A stretch of DNA of 50,690 nt from Bacteroidota bacterium (lineage in GTDB: Bacteria; Bacteroidota; Ignavibacteria; Tepidaquicellales; Tepidaquicellaceae): the NCBI GenBank assembly GCA_018266845.1, contig JAFDZO010000019.1, positions 79,058 to 129,747 on the forward strand. The letters run 5' to 3'. The position numbers were made by a program, and so were the translations under genes. Below the pieces are notes generated by a model. That model was not told where the DNA came from. It did not search any database and worked only from the letters and a program-made list of their open reading frames with translations. Shown here one piece after another: positions 17,083 through 23,888 of the stretch (its first letter is position 1; every line of letters begins with the position of its first letter).

Positions 17083-17899
17083 AATTATTATGAAATATAC
17101 AGGCGCAGGAAATAATTTTATTATGATTAATAACCTCGATTTAAAGATTAATAATTATAATGAAATTACAACCGGCCTGTGTTCGCGAAAAGAGAACGAT
17201 GAAATAGACGGAGTTATTTTTGTAGAGACCACAATTAATGCAGACTTGAAGATGAATTATTTCAATAGAGACGGCAGCGGCGGTTCGTTATGCGGAAACG
17301 GATTGAGATGCACAATAAAGTACTCACTTGATAATAATCTGATTAAAAAGGAAAAACTTACTGTTGAAGCCGTAAACAAAATTTATAAATGCGAAAAAAT
17401 AGATGAAAAAAATATTAAGGTAGAGATGCCCGACCCTGCTGTCATAAATCCCTCCTTCGAATTGAAAGTAAACTTCGATGAGTGGTGGGAAGAGCTTGAA
17501 TGCGGATATGTTGACTGCGGCTCTCCGCATTTAGTAGTGTTCATAGATGACATTCAAAAACCGGTTATAAAAGAATTAAGCGAAGTGAATGTAAACGAGT
17601 GGGGAAGAAATCTAAGAATGCACAGGGACCTTATGCCGGAAGGAGCGAACGTAAATTTTGTGAAGGTAATTAACGACAATGAAATTCACACGAGAACATT
17701 TGAAAGAGGGGTTGAGCGCGAAACTCTCTCAAGCGGAACGGGTTCAATTTCATCTGCAATTATTTCTTATATAAAAAGAAACGTGAATACTCCCGTAAAA
17801 ATTTTACCAAAGTATGGAGAATATATTGTGATTGATTTTGTTGACGAAGACGGCAAGATAAAAAACCTTACCATAACAGGAGGGGCGAACAGAATTTAG
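17072..17899 (+). CDS. dapF: diaminopimelate epimerase family protein with a Cys-to-Ser change at the second catalytic site
   Basis: 275 residues. DapF converts LL- to meso-diaminopimelate for lysine and peptidoglycan. Visible family motifs: GAGNNF (usually GAGNDF), GSLCGNGLRC with the first catalytic Cys (Cys74), PEGANVNFV and FERGVERET. The second catalytic Cys, normally in ACGTG, is Ser221 (LSSGTGS). The two changes at substrate-contact sites make ordinary epimerase activity doubtful. The TTG start at 17072 has GGGAGG six bases upstream and supplies the first beta strand; the ATG at 17090 would cut it off. The gene overlaps lptD. Confidence 0.85.
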   Translation: MDSRIIMKYTGAGNNFIMINNLDLKINNYNEITTGLCSRKENDEIDGVIFVETTINADLKMNYFNRDGSGGSLCGNGLRCTIKYSLDNNLIKKEKLTVEAVNKIYKCEKIDEKNIKVEMPDPAVINPSFELKVNFDEWWEELECGYVDCGSPHLVVFIDDIQKPVIKELSEVNVNEWGRNLRMHRDLMPEGANVNFVKVINDNEIHTRTFERGVERETLSSGTGSISSAIISYIKRNVNTPVKILPKYGEYIVIDFVDEDGKIKNLTITGGANRI

Positions 17900-17912
17900 A
17901 ACTAACTTGTAA

Positions 17913-17938
17913 CGTTACGAAGCCGGAGCTTCGTAACG
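17913..17938. repeat. dispersed palindromic repeat, copy 2 (perfect)
   Basis: CGTTACGAAGC, loop CGGA, GCTTCGTAACG: an 11-bp perfect stem between the convergent dapF and phosphoesterase genes, where it could also act as a bidirectional transcription barrier. Confidence 0.75.
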
Positions 17939-18000
17939 AGTTCGTAATAGCGATAAACAGAATTTGAAAGCCGAAACAAAATGCTCCGGCTATCAAAAAA

Positions 18001-19137
18001 TTATTTTATAAGCATCATTGATTTTGTTTCTCGTATGCCATTCTCTTCAAGTGTATAATAATAAACTCCCGAAGTTTCATTCTTTGCATCCCATTGAATT
18101 TCATATTTACCTTCTTTTAGGTTTTCATTAACCAACTCAGCCTTTTCTTCGCCAAGTTCATTATAAATTTTCAGCTTAACGTTTCCTGCTTTTACAATTT
18201 CAAAATCAATTTTAGTAGCAGGATTAAAAGGATTAGGATAGTTTTGTGATAAAGAATATTTTAACGCAGTTTCGGTATTTATAATATTCGATGCCGGACT
18301 CCAGCAATTGGTTATTGAGTGAGCTGTGTCGGAATGCCCTGCATAAGGAAGCCCATACATATCTTCAATGGTTTTTAAAATAGAGTAGTGCGAGACATAC
18401 TGATTGTATTGCGCATGAAGAACTTTCTCTCCAACAAAAATTGTAGGTATCTGATTCGGCGTCGTGCCGTTATCTTCATCCCAAGTAAGAATAAAAAGAC
18501 TGTTGTGAGTTTTACACCATGTAACAAAAGGTCCCAGATTGTTTTGAATCCATGCATCTCCCTGCGGAATTGTGCCATCGTGCATATCATTAATGATGTT
18601 CGGAACAACAAAGCTTACAGCCGGAAGACTATCGAAGTTAGACGGATAAGCAGTAAACGGTTGATTAACGGTAATGGGATAGCCGTTAGCCGGTGCAGTC
18701 TGCCAGTTACACCAAGGATTGTGTTTTCTGTAATAGCTGCCCTGAACTGTTCCGTTATAACCTACTGACGGAAGGTCTTCGCAGTAACCGGTAAATTTAA
18801 ACCCTGCGTTGATTAAAAATGCTCCGAGATTAGGAGTCAGGAATGGAAAATTACTTGGTGTTGCATCATCTATTACACCTTGATTTGAGCCGGAGTATAG
18901 CATCAGATAATTTGGCTGGCTCGGGTGAGTAAGCCCGTGCGAGTTTGTAAACAATGCTCCCTTGCTGTCGTTTGCCAGGCTATTGATATAAGGAGCCTGA
19001 GCGCTTCCTATGATTTGATTGTAACCTCTGTTTTCCATTATGCAGATTACAATGTGCGCTGGTCTGGGAATAACTGCTGCAAAAGATGCTGGCGAATAAA
19101 AAAATAATGTTATTAAAAGTAATATTCTTAATTTCAT
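18001..19137 (-). CDS. secreted phosphoesterase (acid phosphatase/phospholipase C-like) with T9SS sorting tail
   Basis: 378 residues. Signal peptide 1-20 (ends PASFAA). The catalytic domain matches the phosphoesterase family PF04185: HIVICIMENRGYNQIIG with the metal-binding Glu-Asn, GLTHPSQPNYLMLYSGS with the conserved His-Pro-Ser-x-Pro-Asn, SFVVPNIINDMHDG and FILTWDEDNG. The C-terminal 85 residues are a type A sorting domain (SQNYPNPFNPATKI, LKIYNELGEE, SGVYYYTL, MMLIK), so the protein should be exported by T9SS and released or anchored at the surface. It probably helps scavenge phosphate from organic esters; the substrate is not shown. Confidence 0.9.
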   Translation of the reverse strand: MKLRILLLITLFFYSPASFAAVIPRPAHIVICIMENRGYNQIIGSAQAPYINSLANDSKGALFTNSHGLTHPSQPNYLMLYSGSNQGVIDDATPSNFPFLTPNLGAFLINAGFKFTGYCEDLPSVGYNGTVQGSYYRKHNPWCNWQTAPANGYPITVNQPFTAYPSNFDSLPAVSFVVPNIINDMHDGTIPQGDAWIQNNLGPFVTWCKTHNSLFILTWDEDNGTTPNQIPTIFVGEKVLHAQYNQYVSHYSILKTIEDMYGLPYAGHSDTAHSITNCWSPASNIINTETALKYSLSQNYPNPFNPATKIDFEIVKAGNVKLKIYNELGEEKAELVNENLKEGKYEIQWDAKNETSGVYYYTLEENGIRETKSMMLIK

Positions 19138-19316
19138 AGTGTTTGTCTTTAACGTGCAGAAAATATTTATAAAACTTTCTATTTAAAAGATAAAAAAAAT
19201 ATTTTTGAGTAAAACTTTTTCAAAAACTCTGCGTAGATAATTTTCTATAAGCCCTTATGTAAGTCTTGTAAAACTGTTCTTCTTTATGTGGACAACATTT
19301 TTACCAAAAAAAGGAC

Positions 19317-19346
19317 TTGACAAAAAGATGAAAAAAAGTCAAATTG
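19317..19346 (+). promoter_or_regulatory. possible promoter/operator of the TrmB-like gene
   Basis: TTGACA (19317-19322) with CAAATTG ending at 19346 gives the spacing seen at other promoters, though the -7 box is poor. TTGAC and GTCAA also form a short inverted repeat here that might serve as an operator. Confidence 0.35.
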
Positions 19347-19387
19347 CTGTTAACGAAAAAATGTTTTAAACCAAACTGACAACAGAT

Positions 19388-20287
19388 TTGCAACAGAATC
19401 AACTAATAGAGAAATTACAAAGCTTAGGGTTCAAAGAATACGAATCAAAAGTCTTTATGGTGCTTCTGACCAATTCTTCTCTCAGCGCTTCAGAAATAGC
19501 GGAGAAGGCAAAAATCAGAAGAACTGCCGTCTATGAGATTCTGAAAACATTCGCCGAAAAAGGTTACTGCAACGTAATAGAAACCAACACAATTCTTAAG
19601 TATGAGATAATAAATCCAAGGATTATTCTAGATAAAATTCAGGCTGATTTTAATTTAGAGAATGAGAAGAGGGTAGGGAACCTGAAAGATACCTTCAAGA
19701 ACTTGATGCCTCTCTATAAGTCTGAAACAGATGAAAGTGATAATACAGTCAATATTGAATTAATCAGAGGTTTTAACAAGCATAGAACTGCAAAGTTCAT
19801 CGAACTTTTGAACAGCGCCAGGGAAGAAATTCTATTCATGGTAAGGTTTGAAATGTTTGTGTCAAAAGAATTAGACCAGACAGCAGTCAACTTTATTAAT
19901 AACGGCGGTATTATAAGGTCAATCTATGAAGCCAGTTTGAACTTTAAGATTGTTGATAGAAACGAAAATGTTTCTATAGCCACCATGGATGGATTTATTG
20001 ACCTTTGCGAATATTATGAAAAGAACGGCGAGAAACTGAAAATATCCCAGCTTGAGCTTCCCAACATCACAATTTTTGACAGGGAGATTGTTTTTATAAA
20101 CATAGACCCGAAAGATATTCCCAGACACAGCAGAGCCGATATAATAATTAGAAATAAAGATTTTGCTATGCGCATGATGGATTTATTTAATTATTATTGG
20201 AGTCAAGGCTACACCACGCAGGAATTTAAGAAGATTCAAAGTCAGTTCGACTTAAAAGAAAGCATAAAAGAAGTTTTAGAAAAATAA
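19388..20287 (+). CDS. TrmB-family transcriptional regulator
   Basis: 299 residues from TTG at 19388. The N-terminal winged helix is clear: LIEKLQSLGFKEYESKVFMV, SASEIAEKAKIRRTAVYEIL and FAEKGYCNVIE, a TrmB pattern (PF01978). A short helical linker (RIILDKIQADFNLENEKRV) leads to an effector-like domain (about 115-270) with SAREEILFMVRFEMF and DRNENVSIATMDG, similar in outline to the phospholipase-D-like fold of TrmB effector domains, which often bind sugars. Its target is unknown; the small T9SS cargo gene 65 bases downstream is the nearest candidate. The next ATG is 24 codons in and would cut the DNA-binding domain. Confidence 0.82.
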   Translation: MQQNQLIEKLQSLGFKEYESKVFMVLLTNSSLSASEIAEKAKIRRTAVYEILKTFAEKGYCNVIETNTILKYEIINPRIILDKIQADFNLENEKRVGNLKDTFKNLMPLYKSETDESDNTVNIELIRGFNKHRTAKFIELLNSAREEILFMVRFEMFVSKELDQTAVNFINNGGIIRSIYEASLNFKIVDRNENVSIATMDGFIDLCEYYEKNGEKLKISQLELPNITIFDREIVFINIDPKDIPRHSRADIIIRNKDFAMRMMDLFNYYWSQGYTTQEFKKIQSQFDLKESIKEVLEK

Positions 20288-20352
20288 TCTGTCACTTTAT
20301 CATCGGTAAAGTGTCTAATAAATAATTTAACGGTTTCTCCCTCGGAGGATTT

Positions 20353-21144
20353 ATGAAAAAATTATTTACATTTATTGCGCTTATAGTAGTCAATCTTGCT
20401 TTATTAAGCGGGCTATTGAAAGCAGCACCTGAAGGCAATAACATCCATATCGCAGGAAATGTTTATCATACAAATACTACGAAACCTTTTAACAATGCAG
20501 TTGTAAAGTTGTATTTGGTAAATCCTGATTATTTAACTTATAGAGTCCTTGAAGCTGTTAAGACAAATTCTAATGGAGAATATGAATTTTCATTTTCCAC
20601 TCTTACAATAAATGATAAAGTAAGAATCGGCGCGTATGTAAACGACATAGTTGAAAACGATGCTCCTCTTTGCAGAATAAGCCATATCTCAGACGAACTT
20701 GCTGAGCTTGGCGCTTATGCAAATGACATTACAATGGATAGGGTTCAGCCTCTTTCACAAATTTACAGCAGTACTACTTCGGTTGATTTAAATGCAGTAA
20801 GCTTTTCGAAGGTTAACTTGTTCTTGAGTTCAGTTGAATTAACCACAGATGATTTAGGCGGCGGTATAGGCACATATCCGAGAGAACCGATTTTAAATCA
20901 AAACTATCCGAATCCGTTTAACCCTACAACAAATATCCAGTATGGTATTCCTCAGCAGTCATATGTATCATTAAAGGTATATGATATGTCAGGTAAGCTT
21001 GTAGCTGAACTGGTAAATGAAGTAAAAGAAAAAGGATATTACACAGTAAAGTTTGACGGAAGCAAATTATCATCAGGATTCTATCTGTACAAACTTACAG
21101 CAGGAGATTTTACTTCTATTAAAAAGATGAGTTTGATTAAGTAG
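20353..21144 (+). CDS. secreted protein with Ig/CNA-B-like domain and T9SS sorting tail
   Basis: 263 residues. Signal peptide 1-24. Residues about 30-100 look like a carboxypeptidase-regulatory/CNA-B-like beta sandwich (IHIAGNVYHTNTTKPFNNAV, EAVKTNSNGEYEFSFST). Next is a segment without known motifs (about 105-175). The last 85 residues are the type A sorting domain (NQNYPNPFNPTTNIQY, VSLKVYDMSGKLV, SGFYLYKL, KMSLIK). A good ribosome binding site (CGGAGGA) precedes the ATG. No enzyme motif is seen; a structural or adhesive role is the simplest guess. The structured RNA region begins 41 bases after the stop with no terminator between, so it may be this gene's 3' extension. Confidence 0.82.
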   Translation: MKKLFTFIALIVVNLALLSGLLKAAPEGNNIHIAGNVYHTNTTKPFNNAVVKLYLVNPDYLTYRVLEAVKTNSNGEYEFSFSTLTINDKVRIGAYVNDIVENDAPLCRISHISDELAELGAYANDITMDRVQPLSQIYSSTTSVDLNAVSFSKVNLFLSSVELTTDDLGGGIGTYPREPILNQNYPNPFNPTTNIQYGIPQQSYVSLKVYDMSGKLVAELVNEVKEKGYYTVKFDGSKLSSGFYLYKLTAGDFTSIKKMSLIK

Positions 21145-21185
21145 GAACGAAACTATAAGAGAAGTTTTTAAGTAAAAAAGAAAAA

Positions 21186-21820
21186 GCCGGATGAGGGCAT
21201 CCGGCAATTGTTAAGAGAAAATAAAATCATAACCCGGCAAGGTTAAATTTTCTGAATGACGAGGCATTCCTTTTTCTCTTAATTGCAAAATAGGAAAAAA
21301 AAACAATAAATGTAAAGGAAAAAAAAGCAATTACCCCCAAGCCTTTACAGTTTGAATAATAGAGTTCTTTAAAATTTTGGGTTGCAGCTTATGAGGGGGC
21401 TGCGATTCAACGGGGAGAATGAAACAGGCAGGTTGTACCGGAATTCACGGGTTGAGGGGCTTTGTAGTTTTCCATTAAAAGAAATATCAACTATGAGGGA
21501 AGTTGATATATTCGCTAAGTCTGCGGATTTCTCCCAAAAGTTTTTGAGTTTTGATTTCACGGAGTTGAGGGGCTTTGTGGAAATCAGATAAGAAGCCTTG
21601 TGCTTCTGCACCTGACTTATCAGCTGTGAGGGGAGTTGATATGTTTAGGAGGGAGAATCTTAAGATTCTCCCACAAGTTTAGAAGCAGACCTTGATAAAA
21701 TTGCCGTCTGCTTATCACCCGGAGAAACTATTCTCCGGGATAAAAGTTACCTGTAAAAATATTTTCTTCACTCCTTTCTTCCTTTAAAGCATCTTGAGTA
21801 ATCGGGATGCTTTTTTTATT
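21186..21820 (+). ncRNA. candidate large structured RNA with tandem GAGGG-loop hairpins (undescribed)
   Basis: Eleven or more stems are visible in about 630 bases without a convincing gene. GCCGGAT/ATCCGGC (21186-21205). An 11-bp stem TTAAGAGAAAA/TTTTCTCTTAA (21211-21282) enclosing TAACC/GGTTA and GAATG/CATTC. TGTAAAGG/CCTTTACA (21311-21349). GCAGC/GCTGC (21384-21403). A weaker GGAA/TTCC-based stem (21440-21473). ATATCAACT/AGTTGATAT (21484-21509). GATTTC/GAAATC (21553-21585). AGAAGC/GCTTCT (21591-21607). ATCAGCT/AGTTGAT (21619-21640). A perfect 22-base palindrome (21651-21672). AAGCAGAC/GTCTGCTT (21683-21713). CCCGGAGAA/TTCTCCGGG (21718-21739). It ends in a terminator. Six hairpins share a loop containing GAGGG. 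It is not tmRNA, RNase P RNA, 6S or a group II intron by their core motifs. The short frames inside show no protein-like pattern. Confidence 0.7.
21786..21818 (+). terminator. Rho-independent terminator of the structured RNA region
   Basis: AAAGCATC (21786-21793) pairs with GATGCTTT (21806-21813), followed by TTTT. It is the only strong plus-strand terminator between the gene ending at 21144 and the one starting at 22011, and it fixes the likely RNA strand. Confidence 0.85.
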
Positions 21821-21942
21821 TGCATTAATGAGATGTAAAATGGGGAGTTCAATTATTAATAAATATTATGCCAGTTCGGATTGAAAAAATATTCAGGTTG
21901 TTATAACATATCGGTGTAATCATATTAATCATAAAAATCTGT

Positions 21943-21972
21943 GTTTCCGTTTTTCCTTTATAAGATATTTTG
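21943..21972 (+). promoter_or_regulatory. possible promoter of the proline dehydrogenase gene
   Basis: TATTTTG (21966-21972) with GTTTCC 17 bases upstream. The -33 box is weak but has the TTT core; the ATG follows at 22011. The rest of 21821-21942 shows no gene or clear signal. Confidence 0.4.
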
Positions 21973-22010
21973 TATTCGTTAATTTTAATTGAATACAAAA
22001 ACTATCTTTA

Positions 22011-22910
22011 ATGAATCTCCTCAACAAAGTAGTTGTTAGCACACTTCCGTTATTTCCAAAAAGTTTAGTAAGGGTTTTTGCAAATAAATATATTGCAGGC
22101 GATAATCTTGCGCAAGCGGTGAATACTGTAAAAGATTTGAATGCTAAAAAATTCATGGCGACTATGGATGTGCTTGGTGAAAGCATAAGCTCAAAAGAGG
22201 AAGCTGTAAAATCCAAAGACGAACAGCTTGAAGTTCTTGATGCTATAAAAAAAAATAATCTTGATTCTAACTTATCAATTAAGCTGACGATGCTTGGGAT
22301 GAAATCCGATTTAGCTTTGTGCGAAAGTTTATTCACGGAAGTTTTAGATAAAGCAAAGGAACTGAACATCTTTGTGAGAATTGATATGGAAGAATCTGCT
22401 GTAACTGAAACGACTATTCAGCTTTTTGAAAAGATGAGAAAGAGGTATGATAATCTGGGAATTGTTCTGCAAGCATACCTAAGAAGAACGGAAAAGGATG
22501 TTATTAGACTAAGCGAACAGAAAGTGAATTTCAGAATCTGTAAAGGGATTTATATAGAACCGGAAGAGATTGCATTCAAGGGCTATCAGGAAGTAAGAGA
22601 TAATTATTTAAAGGTTCTTCGTCTTGCATTTGAACGCGGCGCATACTGCGGAGTTGCCACACACGACGATTTTTTAATTACCGGAGCAGAAAAAATTGTA
22701 AAAGATCTGGGTCTTTCGCGCGAACAGTATGAGTTTCAGATGCTGCTCGGCGTAAGAGAAAGATTAAGAAATGAAGTGCTTATGAAAGGACATAGAATGC
22801 GAATATATGTTCCGTTTGGACAAAGATGGTATGAATATTCAATTAGAAGATTTCAGGAAAATCCTAATGTAGCAGGGCAGGTATTGAAGAGTATATTTAC
22901 AGGACAGTGA
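22011..22910 (+). CDS. proline dehydrogenase (single-domain PRODH)
   Basis: 299 residues, the length of monofunctional PRODH enzymes. They oxidise proline to pyrroline-5-carboxylate with FAD and pass electrons to the membrane quinone pool. Visible motifs: LSIKLTMLGMKSDLALCES, FVRIDMEESAVTETTIQLFE, LGIVLQAYLRRTEKDVIRL, NFRICKGIY, YCGVATHDD, QYEFQMLLGVRE, and WYEYSIRRFQENPNV, where the paired Arg binds the substrate carboxylate. A partner P5C dehydrogenase gene is not in this window. It is monocistronic: the structured RNA terminates upstream, and a hairpin follows before the convergent thyX. Confidence 0.92.
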   Translation: MNLLNKVVVSTLPLFPKSLVRVFANKYIAGDNLAQAVNTVKDLNAKKFMATMDVLGESISSKEEAVKSKDEQLEVLDAIKKNNLDSNLSIKLTMLGMKSDLALCESLFTEVLDKAKELNIFVRIDMEESAVTETTIQLFEKMRKRYDNLGIVLQAYLRRTEKDVIRLSEQKVNFRICKGIYIEPEEIAFKGYQEVRDNYLKVLRLAFERGAYCGVATHDDFLITGAEKIVKDLGLSREQYEFQMLLGVRERLRNEVLMKGHRMRIYVPFGQRWYEYSIRRFQENPNVAGQVLKSIFTGQ

Positions 22911-22919
22911 AATAGTTAA

Positions 22920-22959
22920 ATAGCGAAATAGTGATTTTACTTTTACACTATTTCGCTAT
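22920..22959. terminator. long hairpin between convergent PRODH and thyX
   Basis: ATAGCGAAATAGTG (22920-22933) pairs perfectly with CACTATTTCGCTAT (22946-22959). Further CACTATTT units follow to 22993. No long T-run, but it sits where a bidirectional terminator is expected. Confidence 0.55.
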
Positions 22960-22971
22960 CTCACTATTTCA

Positions 22972-23688
22972 CTATTGAACTAATTCACTATTTGTATTAG
23001 CGTGAATATTGTCGAACCAGATTTTAGTAGTTTCAGGATATATCTCCATCATCATTTTTTTCATGGCAATAGCATACTGTCTTATCTCCCATTGAGCAGT
23101 ATTCTCATCTCTAAGCTCAATAAAATTCATTATTGCCTGAAAAGATGCAGTCCAGTAAACTTCCGTATATTGGTTAAGAGGAAGAATTAATCTGGCTTGT
23201 TCTTTAGCAACGCCTAATTCCATAAGCTTATTATATGAGTCAACAATTTGCTGCATGATGGTATCAAAAATTAAAGTTGCTTCGGCTTGGTTTTCGATGC
23301 TGCCTTCAGATGCCTGCTTGTTATCTTCAGATTGTGCTCTCCAGTTACCGGGCTTATAAAAGTCTGTAACGGGAACGTATCGTCCGCTGATTTCATTCCA
23401 AGCGTGGTCTTTTGTCATAGAGCTTGAAGAAGTTTCAATTCCGACTACATGTTTGTACCACTGCCGCATCACAAACTCCGGCGCTTTGATGTGGAATTGG
23501 ACAATGATATGCCTGAACGGTGACCAGTGCTTATGTTTTACAAGATATTTTACAAGCTTTCTGTCTCCATCGGAAAACTGAGTTTTTCTTTTGCCGAATG
23601 ATACGCGGGCAGAGTTTACGACGGTTAAATCATTCCCGAGTTTATCAATGACCTCGAGAAAACCTTTATCAAGGACTTCTTCTTTCAA
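22972..23688 (-). CDS. thyX: flavin-dependent thymidylate synthase
   Basis: 238 residues. ThyX methylates dUMP to dTMP with methylene-THF and FAD. Support: HWSPFRHIIVQFHIKAPEFV, then RQWYKHVVGIE and WNEISGRYVPV, which together form the ThyX signature (canonical RHRxxSxNxxSxR). Here the two halves are separated by about ten extra residues (TSSSSMTKDHA), and the central Arg-His-Arg is Tyr-Lys-His. The C-terminal part (ARLILPLNQYTEVYWTASFQ, MNFIELRDENTAQWEIRQYA) is canonical. A subgroup of ThyX proteins has a longer signature loop, so the enzyme is probably active. No thyA is seen in the window. Confidence 0.9.
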   Translation of the reverse strand: MKEEVLDKGFLEVIDKLGNDLTVVNSARVSFGKRKTQFSDGDRKLVKYLVKHKHWSPFRHIIVQFHIKAPEFVMRQWYKHVVGIETSSSSMTKDHAWNEISGRYVPVTDFYKPGNWRAQSEDNKQASEGSIENQAEATLIFDTIMQQIVDSYNKLMELGVAKEQARLILPLNQYTEVYWTASFQAIMNFIELRDENTAQWEIRQYAIAMKKMMMEIYPETTKIWFDNIHANTNSELVQ

Positions 23689-23746
23689 TTTTTTTGACTC
23701 CGTTGTTAAGTGAATTATGGCTAATTTAACGATTTTAATTTTCTAT

Positions 23747-23793
23747 TAATATTAAAAAAGTTTAACTCGTAATATTAAAAAAGTTTAACTCGT
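23747..23793. repeat. 23-bp tandem direct repeat
   Basis: Two copies of AATATTAAAAAAGTTTAACT plus flanks, with period 23 bases, directly beside two palindromic repeats. Probably replication slippage or an insertion scar. Confidence 0.7.
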
Positions 23794-23845
23794 TGCGATG
23801 CTCCAGCTTCGCAACATTTGGTACTGAAGCCGGAGCATCGGTACC
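23792..23845. repeat. dispersed palindromic repeat, copies 3 and 4 in tandem
   Basis: Copy 3: GTTGCGATGC, TCCA, GCTTCGCAAC (23792-23815). Copy 4: GGTACTGAAGC, CGGA, GCATCGGTACC (23820-23845). Both keep the GAAGC/GCTTC core of copies 1 and 2, while the outer arms differ between copies but stay paired. Confidence 0.65.
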
Positions 23846-23888
23846 AGAGAACAGATTGTTGCTATATTTGTAACAACCAAATGAATAT

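Noticed and set aside
21369..21611. Minus-strand 80-codon frame and plus-strand 69-codon frame (21382-21591) in the structured RNA
   Set aside because: No ribosome sites, no recognisable protein pattern, and the DNA is better explained by paired stems.
21186..21820. CsrA-sponge RNA of the CsrB/RsmZ type
   Set aside because: CsrA needs ANGGA in loops; only one of the six loops contains GGA.
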